Shown: positions 1 through 10,212, numbered from the stretch's first letter. The stretch: 64,000 nt of DNA from Dactylis glomerata (GCA_007115705.1 QXEO01000149.1:1623324-1687323), one strand, 5' to 3'. Numbers and translations: made by a program. The notes: generated from the letters alone by a model not told the origin.

Positions 1-3
1 TAG

Positions 4-422
4 TGACGAGGGTATGACCCCTCGGTCCTCGATATTTGCCTACCCGGTTCCCGCCAAGGAAGAAGCCCGCTCGAAGGATACAAGAAGCCCGCAAGGCCCA
101 GCACTTCGAGTTGGAGTAGAAGGCAAGAAACTCTTTGTAAACCCTGACTGGCTGCATATATAAAGCCACCAAGGGACACCCCTAGACTGGCTGACAACAT
201 ACACGAATCCACCCGCCTTCGGCGGCTCCCTGTAAACATTATGTGATATTAAACTAGATTGCTAGCAGGATGTAGCGATCCTCCACCGAGGGGACGTGAA
301 CCTGGGTAAAATTCGTGTGCCCCTCATCGTTTATCGACCGCCGTCGAGTTCGCCGGATCCCACAAGCGCTCCATAGATCGAAAGCCCTCAAACATGGGCA
401 TTGCCGAGTTAGAACCTCGTCA
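4..422 (+). repeat. F, first (5') LTR
   Basis: A 419-bp LTR with TG...CA ends and short inverted termini TGACGAGG/CCTCGTCA. By eye it is identical to the third LTR. It differs from the 431-bp middle LTR at many positions, including around 3866, 3918 and 3990-4060. Confidence 0.93.
157..165 (+). promoter_or_regulatory. TATA box in F LTR
   Basis: The sequence tatataaag lies mid-LTR. The same word occurs in the other two LTRs at 3961-3969 and 7446-7454, as expected for a Pol II promoter at the U3/R boundary. Confidence 0.65.
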
Positions 423-423
423 A

Positions 424-442
424 TTAGCGCCGACCATGGGGA
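424..442 (+). other. F primer-binding site, copy 1
   Basis: The sequence ttagcgccgaccatgggga starts 1 base after the first LTR. The matching site in the second unit (4263-4281) reads ttggcaccgaccgtgggga. The form resembles PBSs of Tat-lineage elements. I could not assign the tRNA with confidence. Confidence 0.55.
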
Positions 443-1474
443 AGACGGGATCTGGATCTACGGGCTCACCGGCTCCTTCGTCACCATTAGCATCAACCAG
501 ATCGCATCTGCCAATCTACATCGAAAAAGCATCGGCGGCAACAGTCGATCTACCTCACGACCGGCCAGATCGCATCTGGCACCTCGTCATTAGCAACGGC
601 GGCGAATCGATCGCTGCACCGAAAAGACTGCCCGCGCGGTCGTGGCTTGCTCCAAGTCTTCCCGATCGGAGCATGCCAATCGCCGTGCATGGGTCACGCA
701 TGGGTATCCCGGCCAGCATGCAAATCACTATGCATGGAAGGGTGATCGTATCTCAAACCTCTCTTTAATTTATTTGATTGCGACCAGTTTGTCAGTTGTT
801 TATTTTATTTGGATCTAATATCTTATGCATATATGTTTATGTGTCATTCATGGCTCAATGATTCTGGATGGAGGATTGGATCGGCCGAGCAACTCCACGC
901 GTACGAGATAGCTCGCCGAGTTCAGCAACTCAGCCGGCCACGCACGTCCTCGGGACGGCAGCGCGTGTGCACGCGTTGGCATCCAGATTCTCCACACGGA
1001 TCTGCATCGGAGCAGTGTAGCTGGTGGCTCCCGTCTTCGTCTCACGCCGAATCCATGTACAAGCTGGACTCTTCTATGGACAAGCCATGAAGCAACTAAG
1101 GCTCCGCATTACCTCTGAAATCTAATCGCTAAGTATCTTATTCCTACCTGAGTACCAATCGGTGATGCCAGTTCTGCTCACTAATAATTGTTTATCCTTT
1201 ATTTTATTTGGATCTAACCCATGAGCGCTGCTTGTATCTGCTCTTCAGAGAATTAATCCATGAATACAGGATCACATCAAAATATCAGAACATCTTGTTC
1301 CGTGCGGGTGGCGATAGCCGGCGGCTGTACTCGAGCGATGAAGCTGCATCTATGATAAACATGCCGCTGGCTATCTCAGCGATCAAGAAGGCTGCTGTTG
1401 ATAAACTGCCGATTAGCAGGGACTCTACTCTACTTTGTGTGTAGATTGGTTTACAAACACCGCGACCGGCAGCA

Positions 1475-2455
1475 TTGACGGCGCAACTCCGCCGCTGCTA
1501 CTTCATCGACTGCGGTCCGAGCGACCTCGCCACCGTCGCGCTCGGGGGCTCGACATCGGGACTCTCCATTGCGCACTCACCTCGCTCGGGGGCTCGACAT
1601 CGCCTCGCCTCTGCGCGGAAGCTCACGCTCATGATCTTCGAGTCCATCATCAAGACGTTCGACTTCATCGCCATGATCTTCGAGTCCGTCATCAAGACGT
1701 TCGACTACATCGCCATGATCTTCGAGTCCGTCATCAAGACGTTCGACTCCATCGCCATAACCTTCGAATCAAGCGTCAAGATCTTCGACGCCATCGCCAT
1801 GACCTTCGAATCAAGCGTCAAGATCTTCGACGCCGCCATCACCGAGATCTTCGACTCCGCCAACATAGTCTTCGACGCCGCCGCCGACATGGTCTTCGAT
1901 GCCGCCGCCGACATGGTCTTCAACGCCACCGCCGATATGGTCTTCGACGCTGCCGCCGACATGATCTTCGAGTTCGCCACCAAGATCTTCGAGAAATTCG
2001 ACCTCAGCGTCATCAGGAAATTCGACCTCACCAATCCAGGAAATTCGACCTCTGCATCTTCAGGAAATTCGACCTCTGCATCTTCAGGAAATTCGACCCC
2101 AGCGTCATCAGGAAAGTCGACCCCAGCGTCATCAAGAATTCGACCCCAGCGTCACCAGGAAATTCGACCCCTGCGTCATCAGGAAATTCGACCCCTGCGT
2201 CATCAGGAAATTCGACCTCGCCATCGCCATGATCTTCGACCCCGCCGTCGCCGTGATCTTCGACCCCGTCATCGCCGCGATTTTCATCCTCGCCGTCGTC
2301 ATGATCTTCGATCCTGCTGGCGACAACAAATTCGACCATGCCATCATCCAAGACATTCGACCTTCCGCGTCAAGATTCTTCGACCCCTGCAGAGCCGAAG
2401 ACTTCGCCCAACACTCTTCGACCCCTCGGAGCCAACGCTTCGACTATTTTTCTGA
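1475..2455 (+). CDS. Repeat-encoded low-complexity ORF in F internal 1 (dubious)
   Basis: An open frame of 326 codons. About residues 50-190 are a degenerate repeat of the type IFESVIKTFDxxAM, encoded by ~42-45-bp DNA units (from ~1630). A ~24-bp unit follows (2015-2220) giving Gly-Asn-Ser-Thr-rich repeats. No gag, protease or polymerase motif is present. An overlapping + frame (1435-2232) and - frames are also open, as happens when repeat units lack stops. Internal region 2 carries a shorter relative of the same repeat (about 4520-4870). I cannot assign a function; it may be a relic coding segment expanded by replication slippage, or not translated at all. Confidence 0.25.
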   Translation: MTAQLRRCYFIDCGPSDLATVALGGSTSGLSIAHSPRSGARHRLASARKLTLMIFESIIKTFDFIAMIFESVIKTFDYIAMIFESVIKTFDSIAITFESSVKIFDAIAMTFESSVKIFDAAITEIFDSANIVFDAAADMVFDAAADMVFNATADMVFDAAADMIFEFATKIFEKFDLSVIRKFDLTNPGNSTSASSGNSTSASSGNSTPASSGKSTPASSRIRPQRHQEIRPLRHQEIRPLRHQEIRPRHRHDLRPRRRRDLRPRHRRDFHPRRRHDLRSCWRQQIRPCHHPRHSTFRVKILRPLQSRRLRPTLFDPSEPTLRLFF

Positions 2456-2772
2456 CAGGTAAAATAGCGTGATCCTGAACTGCAATAACTTTTGCTAGGA
2501 GTGTCCGAACGACATGAGACCACCGCCATGGGAAATATTAGGGGTCACCCCGGGAGAAAATACCAAAGCTAAGTCTTCCTCAACTATGAATCGACTATTT
2601 TTATTACTTTTTCTGTATGCTTTCGACACTTTCAGCGACCTATACTCGGGGGCTTTGCTTTAACTTTATACATGTGTCTATTTGCCTAATGATCGTCGAG
2701 TGCAAGGTATCTACCTCCTCGACTGCAGGGATCAAATTCATCGCAAGCACGTTCAGACACAGTGTCGAAGAT

Positions 2773-3172
2773 AAGTCCACAGTTAGCAACACTGTTGGCC
2801 GGCAACACAGCTATACGTACTCAGCTGAGATAATTCTGGACATATGGACGCAAGTCCACAGTTAGCAACACTGTTGGCCCGGCAACACAGCTATACGTGC
2901 TCTGCTGAGATAATTCCGGACATACGGACGCAAGTCCACAGTTAGCAACACTGTGGCCCGACAACACAGCTATACGTGCTCTGCTGAGATAATTCCGGAC
3001 ATACGGACGCAAGTCCACAGTTAGCAACACTGTTGGCCCGGCAACACAGCTATACGTGCTCTGCTGAGATAATGCCGGACATACGGACGGCAAGTCCACA
3101 GTTATCAATACTGTTGGCCCGGCAACACAGCTATACGTACTCTGCTGAGATAATTCCGTACATATGGACGCT
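2773..3172 (+). repeat. ~80-bp tandem array, 5 copies
   Basis: Units begin aagtccacagttagcaacac at 2773, 2852, 2932, 3011 and 3092, so the period is 79-81 bp. Each unit contains ggcaacacagctatacgt and gctgagataat. A degenerate relative of the unit start occurs at about 6312 in internal region 2. Confidence 0.9.
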
Positions 3173-3254
3173 TCAAGTATCCTGACGGACACGTCGGGTA
3201 CCATGCCTTTATCCGTTGCACTTCGGGGTCTCGCTGTTTCCACTCAATCATTCA

Positions 3255-3520
3255 CTCGGCGTTAGCAAACACGCTCGGGGGCTCCGCCTCGACGTTGGCA
3301 ACATGCTCGGGGGCTCCGTCTCGATGTTGGCAACACGCTCGGGGGCTGCGCCTCGCATTGGCATCTATTCGCCCGGCGTTGGCAACACGCTCGGGGGCTG
3401 CGCCTCGCATTGACATCTATTCGCCCGGCGTGGGCAACACGCTCGGGGGCTTCGCCTCGCATTGAGATCTATTCGCCTGGTGTTCGCAACACGCTCGGGG
3501 GCTACACCTTATGCTGTTAA
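3255..3520 (+). repeat. Degenerate repeats built on 'gcaacacgctcgggggct'
   Basis: Roughly six units of 32-56 bp share acacgctcgggggct followed by gcctcgcatt-type sequence. The core ctcgggggct is also the F polypurine tract, so each unit carries a PPT-like word. A related block lies at about 6660-6990 in internal region 2. Confidence 0.8.
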
Positions 3521-3792
3521 CCTTAGCAGCCTTCTGCATCATCGACGGCGCTCCATCTGCCAGTTCAACATATTTCGGTTTGAGTACGACATCGTCTACA
3601 GCAAGCATCGATAACGACATTGCCTATAGCAAGCATTCGACAACATCATCACCATGATTCGGCCACCGTGCGACTCCATCGACCACGACATGCAAGAGCT
3701 TCATTTGGTGCCTTCGCATGCGACATACAAAGACTACGACGTCAAGGAAAATCTCGGATTAGAGTCCCTGCCATAGTCTTCGACTATCCCAA

Positions 3793-3807
3793 GCACTCGG
3801 GGGCTAC
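3793..3807 (+). other. F polypurine tract before LTR2
   Basis: The sequence cactcgggggctac abuts the TG of LTR2. The same word abuts LTR3 at 7279-7292. This fixes the element's + orientation and shows that LTR2 once served as a 3' LTR. Confidence 0.7.
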
Positions 3808-4238
3808 TGACGAGGGTATGACCCCTCGGTCCTCGATATTTGCCTACCCGGTCCCGCCAAGGAAGAAAGCCCGCTCGAAGGATACAAGAAGCCCGCAAGG
3901 CCCAGCACTTCGACTTCGAGTAGAAGGCAAGAAACACTTTGTAAACCCTGACTGGCTGCATATATAAAGCCACCAAGGGGTACCCCCTAGAGAGAACACA
4001 CAATAGCTTACAACATACACAAACCCACCCGCCTTCGGCGGCTCCCTGTAAACAACTATGCTCATATACTAGATTGCTAGCAGGATGTAGCGATCCTCCA
4101 CCGAGGGGACGTGAACCTGGGTAAAACTTCGTGTGCCCCTCGTCGTTTATCGACCGCCGTCGAGTTCGCCAGGTCCCCAATGCGCTCCCTAAATCGAAAG
4201 CCCTCAAGCATGGGCATTGCCGAGTTAGAACCTCGTCA
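3808..4238 (+). repeat. F, middle LTR
   Basis: 431 bp with the same termini and TATA box as the outer LTRs, but clearly diverged: an extra segment after 'ccaaggggtaccccctag', a different stretch after 'tgtaaaca', and scattered substitutions. It has a PPT on its left and a PBS on its right, so it acts structurally as 3' LTR of the left unit and 5' LTR of the right unit. Confidence 0.93.
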
Positions 4239-4258
4239 ATTGACGAGGTTCTAACTCG
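4221..4258. repeat. Perfect 38-bp palindrome at LTR2/PBS junction
   Basis: The last 18 bases of the middle LTR plus the next 20 bases form a perfect inverted repeat centred on the aatt at 4238-4241. The left arm begins cgagttagaacctcgtc. It inserts an inverted copy of the LTR end between LTR2 and its PBS, which is missing at the LTR1/PBS junction. Confidence 0.95.
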
Positions 4259-4262
4259 TCAA

Positions 4263-4281
4263 TTGGCACCGACCGTGGGGA
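4263..4281 (+). other. F primer-binding site, copy 2
   Basis: The sequence ttggcaccgaccgtgggga lies 24 bp after the middle LTR instead of the 1 bp seen at LTR1. The extra bases are the right arm of the palindrome. Confidence 0.55.
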
Positions 4282-5109
4282 CGACGGGATCTGGATCTAC
4301 GGGCTCGCCGGCTCTTTCATCATCGTCAACAACAGCCAGATCGTATCTGGTCAACTACATCGTCGACAACCACGTCCGGCGGCCGGTTTCTTCCTCGCAG
4401 ACAAGCGCAGGGTGATCCATCGAGGCGTGCGCTTTTTCCTAGCAAGGCTAAATCTGCATCTGAAGATCCCAGCGGCAGCAGCAGGCGGTATGTCGTCGAC
4501 ATCACCTCGTCTCTGTGTGCGGAAGCTCATGCTGAAGATCTTCGACTTCGTCACCATGGTCTTCGAGTCCGTCAGTAGGACGTTCGACTCCGTCGTCATG
4601 ATCTTCGACTCCGTCGCCATGATCTTCGATCCTTCATCGCCACGATCTTCGACCCCTTCATCGCCACGATCTTCGACTTCGTCGCCATGATCTTCGAGTG
4701 CGTCGTCAAGAAATTCGATTCCCGCATCATCAAGAAATTCGACCCCTACGTCGTCAAGAAATTCGACCCCTGCGTCATCAGGAAATTCGACCCCACCGTC
4801 GCCGTGATCTTCGACCCTGCCATCGTCATGATATTCGACCACGTCTGCATCAACCTCGACCACGTCGCACCCGATAAAGCTAAGTTTTCCTCTACCAAGA
4901 GTTAATTATTATTTACTTTTGCCACACCCGATACTCGGGGGCTTCGCCTTAAAGATATACATTTACTCATACTCTAGAGTTTTGACAAAGGACTATGGGA
5001 ATCGACAACAAATAGCTGAAATTTTGAGGGCAAGCCCAAGTGCAAGCACTTCGACTCACCCTCGGGGCTACTGGGGGAGATAACATCTGTCAATCGACAA
5101 CATCGTTTG

Positions 5110-6240
5110 CATATTCTTTGAGTGCGGGCTATTTTGCCCCTCGAAGCGTACTACTTATATTATTCGAGTGCGGGCGTTCTTGTCCCTCGAATCGCTTTCT
5201 TCGGGCCAGCAGCGCCTTGGTATTATTCGAGTGCGGGCATTCTTGTCCCTCGAATAGCTTTCTTCGGGCCAGCAGCGCCCTGGTATTATTCGAGTGCGGG
5301 CATTCTAGTCCCTCGAATAGCTTTCTTCGGGCCAGCAGCGCCTTGGCATTATTTGAGTGCGGGCGCTCTTGTCCCTCGAATCGCTTCTTCGGGCCAGCAG
5401 CGCCTTGGTATTATTTGAGTGCGGGCGCTCTTGTCCCTCGAATCGCTTCTTCGGGCCAGCAGCGCCTTGGTATTATTCGAGTGCGGGCGTTCTTGTCCCT
5501 CGAATCGCTTTCTGCGGGCCAGCAGCGCCTTGGTATTATTCGGGTGCGGGCATTCTTGTCCCTCGAATAGCTTTCTTCGGGCCAGCAGCGCCTTGGTATT
5601 ATTTGAGTGCGGGCGCTCTTGTCCCTCGAATTGCTTCTTCGGGCCAGCAGCGCCTTGGTATTATTTGAGTGCGGGTGCCCTTGTCCCTCGAATCGCTCTT
5701 TCGGGCTAGCAATGCCTTCACATTATTCGAGTGCGGGCTTTGGTCCCTCGAATTGATTTTTTCGGGCCAGCAGCGCCTCTGCGTTATTCGAGTGCGGGCT
5801 TCGGTCCCTCGAATTATTCTCTTCGGCCAGCAGTGCTTCTATGTTATTCGAGTGCGGGCTTTGGTCCCTCGAATTATTCTCTCTAGGCCAGCAGCGCCTT
5901 TACGTTATTCGACTGCGGGCTTCGGTCCCTCGAGTTATTTTCTGTGGGCTAGCAGTGCCTCTGAACTACTTGAGCATGGGCTTCGGTCCCTTAGAACCCT
6001 TTCTTCGAGCCGGCAGTGCTTTCGAAAGATTCGGGTGCAATTTTCCAGGCCAGCAGTGCCTTCGAAACATTCGAGTTCAGGCTTCAGTCCCTCGAATCTC
6101 CTTCTTCGAGCCGGCAGCGCCTCTACACTATTCGGGTTGGGATGTCCGAACACTCGAAACGCATCTCCATGCCGCTGGTGCCCTCATTTTGTTTGAATAT
6201 GGGCTGATGCCCTTTCGAACCTCTCTTTCGGGCTATCAAC
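5110..6240 (+). repeat. 62-63-bp tandem array, about 18 units
   Basis: Units have the form attattcgagtgcgggcg... ...cttcgggccagcagcgcc. They are near-identical from about 5157 to 5700 and grow more degenerate and shorter towards 6240. Unit length alternates between 62 and 63 bp, so the reading frame rotates and several overlapping + frames stay open (5040-5570, 5122-5418, 5669-6196). I read these as side effects of a stop-poor unit, not genes. Confidence 0.92.
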
Positions 6241-6659
6241 GCTCCTCATTCAACATGCCCGAATCTTGGTGGCAATATACCAGTTCGGATGCCGTATGTC
6301 AAATACGAAGGTAAGTCCATAGTTTGCAACACCCGATGGCCCGGTATTCGTATCAAACGCGCTCTGCCGGAAATTTTCCATACCTACGGTATGAAGTTTG
6401 CACCGATGGACGCATCGGGTGCCTCACAATGAACTGGGCTTCGACCTGGTAAGTCCAACGCGGCTCGGGTCGGGGGTAGCGCCAGCCCACGCGGGTTCGA
6501 GTCGGGGGACTCGAATCTGAGTAAGCTAACCGAATGTTTTTGCGGCTATGCAATTAACTGAGACCCGGCGTGAGTCTCAGGCCGGTTATGCGCATCCCTC
6601 TGCAAACCTGACTTAGCATTTTCGAGGCTCAGAATGAGCACTACTCGAATTGGCATTTA

Positions 6660-6990
6660 TTCGCCCGGCATTGGCAACACGCTCGGGGGCTGCGCCTCGA
6701 ATGGGCATTTATTCGCCCGACGTTGGCAACACGCTCGGGGGCTGCGCTTTACAACCCGATGCTAGCAACGCTCGGGGGCTACGCTTATATGCTAACCTTA
6801 GCATTCACTCCTTTAGCACTCGGCGTTGACAACACGCTCGGGGGACTTCGCCTCGCATTGGCTTTTCATTCGTCCCGGCGTTCTCGCTCGGGGGCTGCGC
6901 CTCGAATTCCGGCGTTGGCAACACGCTCGGGGGCTGCGCCTCGCATTGACTTCTATTCGCCTGGTGTTAGCAACACGCTCGGGGGCTACA
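6660..6990 (+). repeat. 'acacgctcgggggct' repeat block in F internal 2
   Basis: About six units carry ggcaacacgctcgggggctgcgcctcg-type cores with spacers of 30-60 bp. This is the counterpart of 3255-3520. Confidence 0.8.
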
Positions 6991-7292
6991 CCTTATGCCG
7001 TTAAACTTAGCAGCCTTCTGCATCATCGACGGCGCTCCGTCTGTCAGTTCAACATATTTTGGTTCGAGTATGACATCGCCTACAGCAAGCATTCGATAAC
7101 GACATTGCCTACAGCAAGCATTCGACAACATCATCACCATGATTCGGCCACCGTGCGACTCCACTGACCACGACATGCAAGAGCTTCATTTGGTGCCTTT
7201 GCATGCGACATACAAAGACTACGACGTCAAGGAAAATCTCGGATTAGAGTCCCTGCCATAGTCTTCGACTATCCCAGGCACTCGGGGGCTAC

Positions 7293-7711
7293 TGACGAGG
7301 GTATGACCCCTCGGTCCTCGATATTTGCCTACCCGGTTCCCGCCAAGGAAGAAGCCCGCTCGAAGGATACAAGAAGCCCGCAAGGCCCAGCACTTCGAGT
7401 TGGAGTAGAAGGCAAGAAACTCTTTGTAAACCCTGACTGGCTGCATATATAAAGCCACCAAGGGACACCCCTAGACTGGCTGACAACATACACGAATCCA
7501 CCCGCCTTCGGCGGCTCCCTGTAAACATTATGTGATATTAAACTAGATTGCTAGCAGGATGTAGCGATCCTCCACCGAGGGGACGTGAACCTGGGTAAAA
7601 TTCGTGTGCCCCTCATCGTTTATCGACCGCCGTCGAGTTCGCCGGATCCCACAAGCGCTCCATAGATCGAAAGCCCTCAAACATGGGCATTGCCGAGTTA
7701 GAACCTCGTCA
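7293..7711 (+). repeat. F, third (3') LTR
   Basis: 419 bp, identical by eye to 4-422. It is followed by cttag (7712-7716), which is G LTR sequence and the right copy of the TSD. Confidence 0.93.
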
Positions 7712-9303
7712 CTTAGTGTTTCGTTACACTTCGTGGCATTTTTATGCATTTTCTAGAACTAACCTATTAACGAGATGCCACAGTGCCAGTTCCCTGTTTT
7801 CTGCTGTTTTTGTGTTTCAGAAAAGTTACACAGGCAATATTCTCAGAATAGGACGAAACAAAAGCCGAACATCCGAAAATTCACCAAAGCTTCCAGAGAA
7901 CCGAAGAGGAGACAGAGAGGGGCCACAGGGCAGCCACACCACAGGGCGGCGCGACCTGCCCCTGGCCCGCGCCCCATGGTGGTGAGGCCACCCTGGCCCA
8001 CTTCTGACGCCGCCCCTTCGCCTGTAAAGACCCCCCAACGGGAAAAACCTAAAGAGGAGATCACTTTTCCAGAATACATCGTGATCCGCTGCCACCATCG
8101 ACCCGAGATCGGGAGGGTCCAGAAGCTCTTCCCGGCACCCTGCCGGAGAGGGGAATCGCCACCGGAGGTCTTCTTCATCGCCATGCTTGCCTCCGGCGCG
8201 ATGAGTGAGTAGTCTACCTTGGACTATGGGTCCATAGCAGTAGCTAGTTGGTTGTCTTCTCCACCATATGCTTCATGTTTAGATCTCGTGAGCTACCTTA
8301 CATGATTGAGATCACCGTTATGTAATTCTACATGTTGTGTTTGTTGGGATCCGATGAATATTGGTGTTATGATTGAGTTGATGTGCTGAATATTATCTTA
8401 TGCTATCTCTATGTTGTTTATGATCTTGCATGCTCTCCGTTGTTAGTAGCTATCTTGGCCGAGTAGTTGCTAGTGACTCCAAGAGGGGGTATTTATGCTC
8501 GATAGTTGGGTTCATGCCTCTATTTAATCTGGGGGAGTGACAGAAACCTCTAAGGTTGTAGATGTGCTGTTGCCATTAGGGAGAAAACAACATTCGTATG
8601 CTCAAGGGCATATGCTTTGTTTACATTACACACTTTGCTTAATGCAGTTATCTATTGTTCGCAACTTAATACTTGTGGAGTTCTCGGATTGATTCGCCAC
8701 AAGTGGATTATTAGTCATAGATGCAGTTGGATGATGGTCTATGTATCTTGTTGTAATGCCCAGAGTAAATCTCATAGTGATCCTCTCGACATATGCACGT
8801 TGTCTTTATTCTATCAATTGCCCAACTGTAATTTGTTTACCCAGCATGTGTTATTTTATCTTATGGAGAGACACCACTAGTGAACTGTGGACCCTGGTCC
8901 TATTTCCTTTATATTGCTATCACCTATTTACTTTATTTGCACTGTTTACTTTACTCACATACTATTATCACTTTCCACTCGATACGCTCATACCCTTTGT
9001 TTTAAGCAAACCGGTGAGATTGACAACCTCATCGTAAGTTGGGAACAAAGTATTTGGTTGTGTTGTGTGCAGGTTCCACGTTGCTACTAGTTGAAGACGC
9101 GCTAACAAGTTATCGTTAACGGCGCCCTTGCTGGAGTGTCACTAGGCTAGCAAGCATCACCTTCTGGAGTATTGTCTTTTTCCTACTGGATTGATAACCT
9201 TGGTTTCATTACTGAGGGAAAAACTTGCTGCTATATTCATCATACCTTCCTCTTGGGGTTTCCCAACTGGCCGGTCATTTACTTCATCACCACCGCGCCA
9301 TCA
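7712..9303 (+). repeat. G 5' LTR (lacks its first ~60 bp)
   Basis: It aligns with the G 3' LTR from base ~61 onward (compare 53403 and following) and ends ...gcgccatca just before the PBS. The position matching the TATA box of the 3' LTR reads cctgtaaaga near 8021, a changed TATA. F interrupts the LTR at cttag. Confidence 0.88.
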
Positions 9304-9315
9304 GCAAGTTTTTTC

Positions 9316-9333
9316 TGGCGCCGTTGCCGGGGA
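9316..9333 (+). other. G primer-binding site (tRNA-Asp type)
   Basis: TGGCGCCGTTGCCGGGGA, 12 bp after the LTR end, fits the 3' end of plant tRNA-Asp. The same site occurs in C and H. Confidence 0.85.
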
Positions 9334-9492
9334 AAAAGAAGACTTCTGCAAGGGGAGTTTCGCACGCACATCCTTTACTTTGTTTTAAGTTTTGCTTTTA
9401 CTTTATTTTTACTTGCATCATTTTGTCAAAAATACAAAAAAATTAATATTCTTTATAGTTGTTTTTACTTGTCTGCTTTTAGTTTTCCTAGA

Positions 9493-10212
9493 ATGAGTAA
9501 TCCTGAAGTTGAAGTTCGTACTTTTAAGCAACAAGGGGGAGAGAGCTTGAAAGATGCTTGGTACCATATTAGCAATTCTCATCATAGGTGTATAAAGAAG
9601 CATTCTACAATGATCCTCCTTAGAAATTTTTATGTTGGTATAACTAGTTGGTATAGGTACGTTCTTGATACTCTTGCAGGAGGTAATTTTCTGGGTACTC
9701 CCGCTCTTGAAGCATGCACTTTAATTGAAAGTTTAGTGGGAGTACCACCTATTCATGTTGTTAAAACTGAGACCACTTTCGAGGAAGTTATAGAAAAAGT
9801 AGGATCTTTAGAATAAAGTTTGCCAAATATCCTTGATAATGCTAGCCGTGTTAATGAAGCGATAGAAAGTATCGGTAAGAGAATCACCGTTTTAGAAGCT
9901 AGCACTAATCTTGATAGTCAAAACCTTAGGATTGGGAAACTAGAGGAATCCATAGAAACTTGAAGTTCAATTTTCTCTTCTCTTAAGTTTAAGAAGGAGA
10001 AAGCTTTTGTTGGAAAAGAGAAAAAAATTATGTATGTTCCCAAGGTGTATGTGCCTAAACCGCAGCATGTTTTTAAGATTGGTAAGACTTTTAGTTCAAC
10101 TAAGAGTGACTTGCAGGTTGAATCATCTTCGGGAACCTCTAAAGTGCCTAGTGTGGTAAGTGGTGATCTTGAGGAAACAGTTGATCTTAATGCCTCTTTT
10201 GATATTACTTGA
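9493..10212 (+). pseudogene. G gag-like ORF with two in-frame stops
   Basis: The frame starts MSNPEVEV and runs to ...NASFDIT, about 239 codons. Residues ~14-65 contain GGESLKDAWYHI, HRC, LLRNFYVGI and GGNFLGT, the pattern of the Athila-lineage capsid (Retrotrans_gag type). A charged, possibly coiled segment follows. In-frame stops are taa at 9814-9816 and tga at 9961-9963. The start is chosen because the H copy begins at the same methionine; the open frame further upstream runs through the LTR and PBS. There is no CCHC knuckle, protease or RT downstream. The protein would package its own RNA if complete; here it is broken. Confidence 0.8.

Larger units (their letters stand above)
423..3807 (+). 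repeat. F internal region 1, non-coding with several repeat arrays
   Basis: About 3.4 kb between LTR1 and LTR2. The stretch 590-1470 has no counterpart in internal region 2 and no recognisable coding; the phrase ttattttatttggatctaa recurs there near 800 and 1198. From 1600 to 2420 come in-frame ttcga-rich repeats, then an ~80-bp tandem array (2773-3172), then 'cgctcgggggct' repeats (3255-3520). The last ~280 bp up to the PPT match the end of internal region 2. Confidence 0.75.
4282..7278 (+). repeat. F internal region 2, non-coding
   Basis: About 3 kb. It holds ttcga-rich repeats (4520-4870) like those of internal region 1, the 62-63-bp array (5110-6240), a segment at 6240-6650 with no recognisable coding, the 'ctcgggggct' block (6660-6990), and a final ~280 bp shared with internal region 1. 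It lacks the 590-1470 stretch and the 80-bp array of internal region 1, so the two units are different members of one family and not a simple duplication. Confidence 0.75.
4..7711 (+). mobile_element. Element F: compound three-LTR non-autonomous Gypsy-like element
   Basis: Three directly repeated LTRs (4-422, 3808-4238, 7293-7711) enclose two different internal regions (423-3807 and 4239-7292). The LTRs start TGACGAGG and end CCTCGTCA. The second and third are preceded by a G-rich polypurine tract (cactcgggggctac), and the first two are followed by PBS-like sequence, so the element reads on +. The right flank is cttag (7712-7716), and bases 1-3 (tag) match the end of that word, so the whole unit sits in one TSD inside the 5' LTR of element G. 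No gag, protease, RT or integrase is recognisable. The PBS and PPT style recalls the Tat lineage; that placement is inferred. The outer LTRs look identical over 419 bp, which points to a recent insertion. Confidence 0.9.

Noticed and set aside
5040..6196. Repeat protein of ~62-bp units
   Set aside because: Units alternate between 62 and 63 bp, so the frame rotates and several frames are open at once. I read it as a DNA tandem array.
5110..6240. CRISPR-like array
   Set aside because: The repeats are contiguous without unique spacers, and the surrounding DNA is a plant retrotransposon.
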